Part shown: positions 1 to 5,977 of the stretch, in pieces | How the letters are laid out: every line of letters begins with the position of its first letter | How positions within the stretch are numbered: the stretch's first letter is position 1 | NCBI GenBank assembly: GCA_945872195.1 | Contig: CAMBZO010000059.1 | Coordinates: 1-10,024, forward strand | Length of the DNA stretch: 10,024 nt | DNA from: Akkermansia muciniphila | GTDB taxonomy: Bacteria > Verrucomicrobiota > Verrucomicrobiia > Limisphaerales > SXTU01 | Reading direction: 5' to 3' | Made by a program: the position numbers and the translations under genes | Notes under the pieces: model-generated | Database searches by the model: none | The model's input: the letters and a program-made list of their open reading frames with translations, nothing else | Told to the model about the DNA's origin: nothing

Positions 1-1406
1 AAGCTGGCCTGATAAAACGTCAGCCCCTCGTAGCGCAGCGGGTTGTTCATGAAGATTTCCGTCTCGCGTCGCTCGCTCTTCGCGGGATGGTCAATGCGCA
101 CGCGGCTGCGGAAGTCCTTGGGCAAATCGGTGCCGGGGTAGCGCTCGTGCGTGAAGTCCAGCAGCGTCAGGCTGTAGGGCTTGTAGAAGCGTTTGAAGCG
201 CAGCGCGAACTCGTAGGTCTTCCCGTCCACCTCGACCTCCTGCTCCAGCTTGCTGTGCCGCGCGGAGGTGAGCCACACGCCGAGGGACTTGCCGCCCGCC
301 AGCACCTCGACGACGGCGGCGGGCAGGTTGCGACCGCTCATGTCGGTGACGAGCGGCTGCGGGACGACGGCGGCCTTGGTCATCTTGCCATCGGTTGCGG
401 GGCGAAGGACGGCGTTGGTAGGAAGCTTTTCCCACACCTCGGCGAGGGGCCAGAACTGGCGGATGCGGAGCTTGAAGGGCAGCTCCGGGCGCGTGATTTC
501 GCCTTTCAAGTCCGCCTCGGGAATCATCGCGGGGCGACCGGCGAGGTCCGAGTTGTCGGCGATGGCCAGCATGTTCCCGCCCATCGCCGGGGCGAAGATC
601 AGGCTCGCGGAATAGGTGCGGCCCGCGTGGATGAAGGTGGCGCGCTCGGTCTCGCGCTCGCCCCGCAGCGGCGCGGCGATGAGCAGCGTAGCGACGCCGC
701 CGTTGGAGCCAAGCACCTCGAACCACACGGCGGCGCGAGTCTCGCGAGTAGCGCTCTCGGTGACGACGGCGGCCACGACATGATTGGTGAAGACGCCGTC
801 GGTCGCGGGCACGGGCACGGAGTCCGCCGGCGGGATGTTCATCAGCACGGCGTTGGGCCAGTGCTCACGGATTTTCACGGTGAAGGGCAGGCCCGCGTGG
901 CGGATTTCGCCCTTCGCAGCGAGGAAGGATTCCGGGATGGCGACGATTTCGTTGTTGTTCGGGAGCGACTGGTTGATGAAGGCGAGTTCGTTGACGTGGA
1001 AATCCTCGGAGTAGTTCCGCGTCTCGCCTTCCTCGAGGCGCATGGAGCTTTCGGTGGAAAGCATGTCGGTGCCGAGCTGGCCGAGGAGCAGGAGGATGAC
1101 GCCGAGGTGCGTCATGAAAATGCCGGAGCGCCGCCAGGTCCAGTGGAAGCGCGTGAAGTGCGCCGTGAGCAGGCTGGCGAGCAGCGCGCTGCCGATGGTG
1201 TAGCCGCCGGGGAGAATGAGCCACGGCATCTTCGTGCCGAAGAGCGTCGCGCCGACGACAATCCAGCTCTTGAAGAAGCGGGCCTGCGCGTTGTAGAGGC
1301 CCTCGTGGACCTGCGCCAGCGTGCCGATGAAGATGAGCACGAGGCCCAGCGCCAGCAGGACGACGGTGAGCTTGAGGGAGGCGAGGAATTTAATTACGCG
1401 GGACAT
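1..1406 (-). CDS. resB: ResB-like cytochrome c biogenesis protein (3' end cut by window edge)
   Basis: ResB (Ccs1) belongs to the System II cytochrome c maturation machinery, which with CcsA/ResC carries and attaches haem to apocytochromes outside the inner membrane. The visible 468 codons begin MSRVIKFLASLKLTVVLLAL and stay open to base 1, so the C-terminus is missing. Hydrophobic segments lie at about residues 11-31, 48-82 and 95-112, followed by a long soluble region (from about 115) typical of the ResB periplasmic domain. The last visible residues, MNNPLRYEGLTFYQAS, match the family's conserved C-terminal motif, usually MNHPL...YQ; the His is Asn here. The ATG at 1406 is chosen because the first membrane helix begins within 11 residues, leaving no room for a later start. 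No Shine-Dalgarno precedes it; a C-rich heptamer array ends 2 bp before the ATG. It lies downstream of the lipoprotein gene on the same strand. The family call is strong; full length and possible fusion to CcsA cannot be seen. Confidence 0.92.
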   Translation of the reverse strand, partial: MSRVIKFLASLKLTVVLLALGLVLIFIGTLAQVHEGLYNAQARFFKSWIVVGATLFGTKMPWLILPGGYTIGSALLASLLTAHFTRFHWTWRRSGIFMTHLGVILLLLGQLGTDMLSTESSMRLEEGETRNYSEDFHVNELAFINQSLPNNNEIVAIPESFLAAKGEIRHAGLPFTVKIREHWPNAVLMNIPPADSVPVPATDGVFTNHVVAAVVTESATRETRAAVWFEVLGSNGGVATLLIAAPLRGERETERATFIHAGRTYSASLIFAPAMGGNMLAIADNSDLAGRPAMIPEADLKGEITRPELPFKLRIRQFWPLAEVWEKLPTNAVLRPATDGKMTKAAVVPQPLVTDMSGRNLPAAVVEVLAGGKSLGVWLTSARHSKLEQEVEVDGKTYEFALRFKRFYKPYSLTLLDFTHERYPGTDLPKDFRSRVRIDHPAKSERRETEIFMNNPLRYEGLTFYQAS

Positions 1407-1408
1407 GA

Positions 1409-1443
1409 AATCGGGAATGGGGGATGGGGGATTGGGAATAGGG
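1409..1443. repeat. Five-copy heptamer array, G-rich on the plus strand
   Basis: Five head-to-tail 7-bp units with plus-strand consensus RATNGGG fill these 35 bases exactly; position 4 is the variable base and the G-triplet is kept in every unit. This gives five G-runs of 3 to 5 bases separated by 2 to 4 bases, a canonical G-quadruplex pattern on the plus strand, which is the template strand for resB. The array ends 2 bp before the resB ATG and so occupies the place where a ribosome binding site would be. Function is unknown. Confidence 0.75.
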
Positions 1444-1477
1444 CGGCGCGGACGCGTGTCGCGGATGGGGCGCACCC

Positions 1478-1512
1478 ATTCGCAATTCGGAATTCACAAT
1501 TCGCAATTCTGT
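1478..1512. repeat. Five-copy heptamer array, consensus ATTCGCA
   Basis: Five consecutive 7-bp units fill exactly 35 bases. Units 1 and 4 are ATTCGCA, units 2 and 3 are ATTCGGA and ATTCACA, and the last (ATTCTGT) is more diverged. ATTC is invariant. The array abuts the stop codon of the lipoprotein gene (1513-1515) with no intervening base. Together with the G-rich array at 1409-1443 and a 34-bp GC-rich spacer (1444-1477) it takes up essentially the whole lipoprotein-resB gap. Confidence 0.75.
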
Positions 1513-2658
1513 TCACGGCTTGGCGGATTTGACGAACGCCACGAACGCGTCCTTTTCCTTGGCGACGACGCTCTTGTCGCCCATCAGCTTGTAAAACCAA
1601 GTGCCCGCGCCGGACGGGACGACGAGGACGACCATGTCGGCGGGCGCGCCAGCTTTCGTGTCGGTGCCGCTGATCTCGACGATGCGCGCGCCGGCACCGA
1701 GGGCGTCGAAGGGCTTCGCCTGCTGGTCCACCTCGTTCGCGGCGGAGGGCGCGAGGCCGATCTGGCCGCGCCAGCGGTCGAGGTTTGCCTTCAACCCACC
1801 GCCCATGCCGCCGAGGAAGACGGCGGTGACTTCAGCGGCAGCCTTGCCTTCGCCGACGGTGTATTTCGCGGCCTGCATCGCACCGGGGGGAAGTTGCTTC
1901 CAGTGCGCGGGGGCAGTCCAGGCGGGCTGGCCTGCGTTCTGGCTCGGGGCGGGACCGGCGGAGGCTGGGGCCTTTGCGGACGGCTCGGCTTCGTCGGCAC
2001 CAGCGTGGAACTTGAGTGTCTTGAGAAAGCTGAGGAACGCAGGCTTCTGCTGCTCCACGAGCGCGGCGGGGCCGGTGAGCTTGATGAACCACGAGACGCC
2101 ATCCTGCTTTTGCAGCGCGACGATGATGCGCTCCGCAGTCGGGTCGCCGCCGGACTTCGGTGCGCCGGTGAGATCGAAGAGCTTGCCGTCCGCACCTGCG
2201 ATGATGGCGGGCTGGACGAGCTTGGGCAGGTCGTCCTCGGTCAGCGGCGCGAGGCCGAGCTGCTGCCGCCAGAGGTTCACGAACTGCAAGTCCGTCCCGC
2301 CCATGCCGGGGAAAGCAATGATGGCGGCCTCGGCGCTGGTTTTGTTGGGTCCAGTGATGACGAAGCTCGCGGCGCGGGATTGGTTCGCGGGAACCTCGCG
2401 CCAGTCGGCGGGGATTTTATCCCAGTGCGCGTGCGGTCGGGGCGCAGAAGCAGCGGCGGCGGGACCGGCGGCGGGCGCCGGTTTTCCGGGAGGCAGCCCC
2501 AGAGTTGCTGCGGTCGCTTCACCCGCGCCGGGCGGCACCTTCGGCACACGATAGACGGTGATTTCTTCCTTCTGGCAGCCGGTGAGGAGCAGCCCGGCGG
2601 AAGCCAGCGCGGCGAGTGCCGTGGTCGGTTTCAAAGTTGGCAGAATGTAGCGTGTCAC
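1513..2658 (-). CDS. Lipoprotein with two tandem copies of one domain, function unknown
   Basis: No known function is assigned. The N-terminus has a hydrophobic stretch (about 13-25) and the lipobox LLTGC with Cys28 as the likely lipidated residue, so the protein should be membrane-anchored outside the cytoplasm. A Pro/Ala-rich linker (about 40-75) precedes repeat 1 (about 78-217); a second Ala/Pro linker (220-248) precedes repeat 2 (about 251-381). The repeats share AHW near their start, a GMGG motif (118-121, 284-287), NLWRQQLGLAP against DRWRGQIGLAP (128-138, 294-304), and a C-terminal block WFIKL against WFYKL (190-194, 354-358) followed by a Phe/Lys-rich helix. The start is GTG: an in-frame TGA lies 10 codons upstream and no ATG lies before the signal peptide. 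It precedes resB on the same strand, which hints at an envelope or respiratory role, but that is inference from position only. Confidence 0.82.
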   Translation of the reverse strand: MTRYILPTLKPTTALAALASAGLLLTGCQKEEITVYRVPKVPPGAGEATAATLGLPPGKPAPAAGPAAAASAPRPHAHWDKIPADWREVPANQSRAASFVITGPNKTSAEAAIIAFPGMGGTDLQFVNLWRQQLGLAPLTEDDLPKLVQPAIIAGADGKLFDLTGAPKSGGDPTAERIIVALQKQDGVSWFIKLTGPAALVEQQKPAFLSFLKTLKFHAGADEAEPSAKAPASAGPAPSQNAGQPAWTAPAHWKQLPPGAMQAAKYTVGEGKAAAEVTAVFLGGMGGGLKANLDRWRGQIGLAPSAANEVDQQAKPFDALGAGARIVEISGTDTKAGAPADMVVLVVPSGAGTWFYKLMGDKSVVAKEKDAFVAFVKSAKP

Positions 2659-2697
2659 GAATGCAAAGAGTGTATCGGGCGCTCAGGGAGTTGCCAA
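2659..2697 (-). promoter_or_regulatory. Sigma70-like promoter of the lipoprotein-resB pair
   Basis: On the minus strand TTGGCA (complement of 2692-2697) is separated by exactly 17 bp from TACACT (complement of 2669-2674), a good match to the TTGACA/TATAAT consensus. The GTG start codon follows the -10 hexamer after 10 bases, so transcription would start only about 0-4 nt before the start codon, leaving no room for a ribosome binding site. It sits in the 138-bp gap after the methyltransferase gene, so the lipoprotein and resB need not depend on read-through. Confidence 0.55.
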
Positions 2698-2796
2698 CCC
2701 AAGCGCTCGGCCAATGTCAGACAATAGCCTCTCAAAGTATGTTCAGAGTAGTTCGTCCCCGGTGTCGAGCGGGGTCAATACGCAGTGCCTTTGTGG

Positions 2797-4020
2797 TTAC
2801 CCATGACTCGGAGCCGCTGGCTTGGGACTGACTTCTGCTGTGAGCTTGAAGCCCAGCAGCGCCGCCAACCGCTGTTCTTGCACCCCGTAAAAGGCAGCCA
2901 AATCGCGGACGCGCGCGGCCGGTTCGCCGTCGTTGTCGCCACGTTGGCGGCGCTTCACGGCGGCGATCATCAAATTCTTCGCCGTGTGCTCGGTGGAGAT
3001 GAACTCGAAGACTTTCGCCTCGTAGCCCGCCCATTCCAGCAGTGCGGCCCGCAGCGCGTCGGTGGCGAACTCCGCTTCGCGCTCCAGCATGATCCCGTGG
3101 CGCAGCGCGGGCGCGAGCATGGGCGGCGAGACGATTCTTGGGCGCAACTCCTTGTGGCAGCAGGGCGAGACCACCAGCAGACGTGCGCCCGCGCCGATGC
3201 CGCGCGCGAGGGCGTCGTCCGTGGCAGTGTCACACGCGTGCAGGGCGATGAGCGCGTCTGCCGCATCGAGCGCGGTCTCGGTGATGGAACCAGCCTGAAA
3301 ATGCAGCCGCTCGAAGCCGCATACTTTGGCCGCGCGATTGGTTTCCTCCACGAGGTCCGGGCGCGCCTCGACGCCCACCACGCGGCTGCCGACGAAGCTC
3401 ATCTGCTCAAGCAACTGGCTCACCGCGAAGGTCAGGTAGCCCTTGCCGCAGCCCATGTCCACGACCGTGAGCGGGGCGGCAGCCCCTTGCGCAAAGGCTT
3501 CGACCAGCAGGGGGCGGAGCACTTCCACGAACTGGTTTATCTGCCGGAACTTGTCGGCCATCGCCTCGCGCACGCGCCCGTCGGGCAGCGTCACGCCGAG
3601 TTCCCGCAGCCACGCCTCGGTGGGCAGGATGCTGCGCGCTTTAGTGCGGTCGTGCTCCAGCGACGGGGCTTCCCCGTGGGCCGGCTTGCGCACCGCAATG
3701 CGCGCGGAACCGTCAGCGCGGATGACCAACTCAGCGGTGCGCTCGGTGGTGAAGAGGTTCGCGCAGAGGAACGACGCGCTCAGGAGGGTGGCGACCTCGG
3801 TGAGCGCGGCCGCCGGCAGCAGGTTCTTGAAAATATCCTTCGTTCCGTGGCGGTAAGTGAAGGCGACGCGGAAGCCGTCCTTCAACTGCACCGGACGGAG
3901 AAAGACGTTCTTCATGTCGGCCGCTGGGTCGCGCGGGCGGCTGAGGGTGAGCTTCACGAACGTCCCGCGCGCGAGGGAGTCGTGGAACAGGTCGAAGAGT
4001 TTGTCTTGGGCGGCGATCAT
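2797..4020 (-). CDS. Class I SAM-dependent methyltransferase (Methyltransf_32-like)
   Basis: Predicted cytoplasmic methyltransferase of the Methyltransf_32 type (PF13679); the substrate is unknown. An N-terminal domain (about 1-175) has no motif I recognise except the block NVFLRPVQLKDG (38-49). The Rossmann methyltransferase domain follows: the glycine-rich SAM loop VVDMGCGKGYLTF (186-198), an acidic residue at the end of strand 2 (GVEARPD, 216-222), then HACDTATDDAL (261-271) and VVSPCCHKEL (283-292), the signature that sets this family apart from other SAM enzymes. HTAKNLMIAAVK (345-356) near the C-terminus is also typical. The ATG at 4020 is taken as the start; no clear Shine-Dalgarno site precedes it. 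It is transcribed divergently from the eboE-like gene across 59 bp. The fold call is firm; RNA, protein or small-molecule methylation cannot be decided from sequence. Confidence 0.87.
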   Translation of the reverse strand: MIAAQDKLFDLFHDSLARGTFVKLTLSRPRDPAADMKNVFLRPVQLKDGFRVAFTYRHGTKDIFKNLLPAAALTEVATLLSASFLCANLFTTERTAELVIRADGSARIAVRKPAHGEAPSLEHDRTKARSILPTEAWLRELGVTLPDGRVREAMADKFRQINQFVEVLRPLLVEAFAQGAAAPLTVVDMGCGKGYLTFAVSQLLEQMSFVGSRVVGVEARPDLVEETNRAAKVCGFERLHFQAGSITETALDAADALIALHACDTATDDALARGIGAGARLLVVSPCCHKELRPRIVSPPMLAPALRHGIMLEREAEFATDALRAALLEWAGYEAKVFEFISTEHTAKNLMIAAVKRRQRGDNDGEPAARVRDLAAFYGVQEQRLAALLGFKLTAEVSPKPAAPSHG

Positions 4021-4064
4021 GCGTTGGCTTCTGGCGAAAGTCTGGCGGCTTGCACGGCGAGTTG

Positions 4065-4079
4065 TTACACCTCTGCGCG
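4065..4079 (+). promoter_or_regulatory. Possible -10 element and leaderless start of the eboE-like gene
   Basis: GTTACAC (hexamer TTACAC, 4065-4070) lies 9 bases before the ATG at 4080. The 3' context CTCTGCGCG resembles the sequence before the flavin reductase start at 5301 (TTACAT then CTGCGCC). The -35 match is weak (CTGGCG at 4042-4047, 17-bp spacer). The distance to the ATG would put the transcription start at or near the start codon. Confidence 0.35.
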
Positions 4080-5249
4080 ATGAAATTGAAGCACGGACTC
4101 CATCTCGCCTACTGCACGAATATCCACCGCGGCGAGTCCTGGCCGCAGACCTTCGAGTCCCTCCAGAAATATGTATTGGCCGTCCGCGACCGGCTCGGGA
4201 CGAAGTCGCCCTACGCCATCGGCCTGCGGCTCGGCGCGGACGCGGCGCGGGAATTGAGCGAGCCGGCGACGCTCGCGGGCTTCCGTCGCTGGCTGGACGC
4301 GGAGCAGTGCTACGTTTTCACCATCAACGGTTTTCCCTACGGCCGCTTCCACGGGACGCGCGTGAAGGAGCAGGTCTATGCGCCGGACTGGACGACGCCC
4401 GAGCGCGTGGCTTACACGAACCTGCTCTTCGACCTGCTCGGCGAGCTCGTCCCCGACGGCGTAGAGGGCAGCGTCAGCACGGTGCCGGTGTCCTTCAAGG
4501 AGTTCATCCAGAGCCCGCAGCAAGTGCGGGCGGCGCGGGAGAACTTGTGGAAATGTGTGGAGCACATCGAGCGCGTGGGCCGGCGCACGGGCAAGACCTT
4601 GCACCTCGGGCTGGAGCCGGAGCCGTTGTGCTATCTGGAAACCACGGCGGAGGCCGTCGAGTTCATCGAGCAGATGCGCGCCGACCGGCCGGGCGACCTG
4701 CGCCTCAACGAGCATCTCGGCGTGAACTACGACTGCTGCCACATCGCGTTGCAATACGAGTCGCCCCGCGAGGCGCTGGGCCGGTTGCGCCAGCACAAGA
4801 TCAAGGTGAGCAAGCTGCACTTGAGCAACGCGCTGAAGGTCAAGCCCACCGCCGAGGTGCGGCAAGCGCTCCACGCCTTCGCCGATGAAGTCTATTTTCA
4901 TCAGGTCATCGCCCGCTCGGCGGACGGCCGCATCACGCGCCACAAGGATTTGGATGACGCGCTGGCGCTGCACAACCGACTGCCGCCCGCCATGACCGAC
5001 GAGTGGCGCATCCACTTCCACATCCCGCTGCATTGCCCGCCGACGCCGCTCTTCGGCACGACCGCCGACCATGTGCAAGGCGTGATGGATGTGCTGAAGG
5101 AGACGCCGGGGCTTTGTTCGCACTTGGAGATGGAGACTTACACCTGGGAGGTGATGCCGGCGGAGATGAAGAAGCGCAACGTGGTGGACCAGCTCGTGGA
5201 CGAATACCACTGGACCCTCGCCGAGCTGGCCAAGCGCGGGCTGGCGTGA
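4080..5249 (+). CDS. eboE: EboE-like sugar isomerase-fold (TIM barrel) protein
   Basis: Resembles EboE, the xylose isomerase-like TIM-barrel member of the eboABCDEF cluster, which in cyanobacteria and other bacteria is linked to export or trafficking of a small metabolite (known from scytonemin work); the enzymatic reaction is not established. Recognisable blocks are LAYCTNIHRGESW (9-21), the ING-FPYG-FHGTRVKEQVY region (82-100), VEGSVSTVP (128-136), LGLEPEP (176-182), LGVNYDCCH (213-221), FHIPLH (313-318) and LEMETYTWEVMP (349-360). Candidate metal ligands by analogy with isomerase barrels are Glu179, Asp218 or His221, His312/314 and Glu352; this is inference. The length of 389 residues is about usual. 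The ATG at 4080 is preferred over the one at 4050 because homologues begin at MKL-H. The flavin reductase follows 51 bp downstream. No eboA, B, C, D or F is present here, so it appears to be a solitary copy. Confidence 0.85.
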   Translation: MKLKHGLHLAYCTNIHRGESWPQTFESLQKYVLAVRDRLGTKSPYAIGLRLGADAARELSEPATLAGFRRWLDAEQCYVFTINGFPYGRFHGTRVKEQVYAPDWTTPERVAYTNLLFDLLGELVPDGVEGSVSTVPVSFKEFIQSPQQVRAARENLWKCVEHIERVGRRTGKTLHLGLEPEPLCYLETTAEAVEFIEQMRADRPGDLRLNEHLGVNYDCCHIALQYESPREALGRLRQHKIKVSKLHLSNALKVKPTAEVRQALHAFADEVYFHQVIARSADGRITRHKDLDDALALHNRLPPAMTDEWRIHFHIPLHCPPTPLFGTTADHVQGVMDVLKETPGLCSHLEMETYTWEVMPAEMKKRNVVDQLVDEYHWTLAELAKRGLA

Positions 5250-5264
5250 GCTGGAGAGCCGGCG

Positions 5265-5300
5265 GTTGCGGCGCTTCGCTTTTCCCGTTACATCTGCGCC
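5265..5300 (+). promoter_or_regulatory. Promoter immediately before the flavin reductase gene
   Basis: TTGCGG (5265-5270), a 17-bp spacer, then TTACAT (5288-5293). The ATG at 5301 follows after 7 bases, so the transcription start would fall at or next to the start codon. There is no Shine-Dalgarno sequence in the 51-bp gap after the eboE-like gene. The -35 and spacer are good and the -10 is moderate. Confidence 0.45.
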
Positions 5301-5888
5301 ATGTCTTCGCTGCAAGTCCTCGTCGTCATCGGCACCACCAGCCGGAAGGGTTCCACCTGCGTGGTCGGCGCCTACGTGGCGGAACAACTGCGGGGGGCGG
5401 GCTGCGCCGTGGATGTGTTCGACTACGAGCTGACGCCCCTGCCGCTCTTCAACCCCGAGAGCTCGTGGAGCGCGCCGGACTTCGCCGCCCTCAAGGCGCG
5501 CGTGGAGCGGGCGGACGCGCTGGTGCTGGTCACGCCGGATTACCACGGGAGCATGAGCAGCGCGCTGAAGAACTTCCTCGACCATTTCTGGAAGGAATAT
5601 GCCGGCAAACTCTTCGCCAGCGTGGTCGGCTCGTTCGAGAAGGGGCTGACCGTGCATGACCAGATCCGCACGGTGGCGCGGCAGTGTTACGCGTGGGCGC
5701 TGCCGTATGGCGTGTCGTTCACGGACAAGGAAGATGTGCGCGACGGCGCGGTGGCGAGCGACGCGCTCCGGCAGCGGGTGGAAATGCTCGCCCGGGATGT
5801 GCGGGTGTATGGCGCGGCACTGGCGGAGCAGCGGAGGAACGACTTGGCGGGGACGGAGCCGGGATTCATGGCGAAGCTGCGGAAGTGA
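5301..5888 (+). CDS. NAD(P)H-dependent FMN reductase family protein
   Basis: A 195-residue flavodoxin-fold protein of the FMN_red family (PF03358), cytoplasmic, expected to bind FMN and reduce it or a quinone, azo or metal acceptor with NAD(P)H. The first strand and phosphate-binding loop are VLVVIGTTSRKGST (6-19). The second family signature, TPDYHGSMSSALKNFLD (78-94), carries the flavin-contacting Tyr-His-Gly segment and is close to the textbook TPEYHGSM/IPGALKN form. The region around 104-143 (LFASVVGSFEKG...LPYGVSFTDKE) completes the sheet. The start at ATG 5301 gives the usual N-terminus and follows a promoter-like sequence. It lies 51 bp after the eboE-like gene and may work with it, but its own promoter weakens the case for an obligate operon. 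The true electron acceptor cannot be read from sequence. Confidence 0.9.
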   Translation: MSSLQVLVVIGTTSRKGSTCVVGAYVAEQLRGAGCAVDVFDYELTPLPLFNPESSWSAPDFAALKARVERADALVLVTPDYHGSMSSALKNFLDHFWKEYAGKLFASVVGSFEKGLTVHDQIRTVARQCYAWALPYGVSFTDKEDVRDGAVASDALRQRVEMLARDVRVYGAALAEQRRNDLAGTEPGFMAKLRK

Positions 5889-5912
5889 GCGCGGCTGGCG
5901 GTGGAAGGATGC

Positions 5913-5933
5913 ATACTTCATACCTCATCATTC
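5913..5933. repeat. Three-copy heptamer array, ATACTTC type
   Basis: Three consecutive 7-bp units, ATACTTC, ATACCTC and ATCATTC, in the 89-bp gap between the flavin reductase and the O-antigen ligase-like gene. AT at the start and TC at the end are kept in all three. It is short and degenerate, so on its own it would be weak evidence; it counts because two other gaps in this window carry arrays with the same 7-bp unit length. Confidence 0.45.
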
Positions 5934-5960
5934 GCGAGGCTGGCTTGCGACGGGAGTGAT

Positions 5961-5977
5961 TGCTAGCGTTCGCCGAA
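5961..5977 (+). promoter_or_regulatory. Possible extended -10 element of the O-antigen ligase-like gene
   Basis: TGCTAGCGT (5961-5969) fits the extended -10 form TGnTAnnnT, with hexamer TAGCGT at 5964-5969. The ATG at 5978 follows after 8 bases. The -35 region is poor: TTGCGA at 5945-5950 is only 13 bp away. This is again a short distance from a -10 element to the start codon, with no Shine-Dalgarno sequence between. Confidence 0.35.

Noticed and set aside
1409..1512. CRISPR array
   Set aside because: Units are 7 bp and contiguous, without spacers; this is a short tandem repeat.
87..2727. Long plus-strand ORFs (87-1532 and 1321-2727) opposite resB and the lipoprotein gene
   Set aside because: The minus-strand frames have clear membrane segments, a lipobox and family motifs; the plus-strand frames read as low-complexity shadows.
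2754..2776. Hairpin CCCCG/CGGGG after the methyltransferase gene, as a terminator
   Set aside because: A 5-bp stem with an 8-base loop and no T-run in the direction of transcription (minus strand).
4050..4079. Ten-residue N-terminal extension of the eboE-like protein
   Set aside because: Homologues begin at MKL-H; the ATG at 4050 lies upstream of the -10-like element.
2785..4083. Plus-strand ORF of 432 codons opposite the methyltransferase
   Set aside because: The minus strand encodes an unmistakable SAM-binding loop and HACDTATD/CCHKEL motifs; the opposite frame has none.
4065..5921. Minus-strand ORF of 618 codons opposite the eboE-like and flavin reductase genes
   Set aside because: It spans two well-identified plus-strand genes and their gap; its His/Arg-rich composition is typical of an antisense frame.
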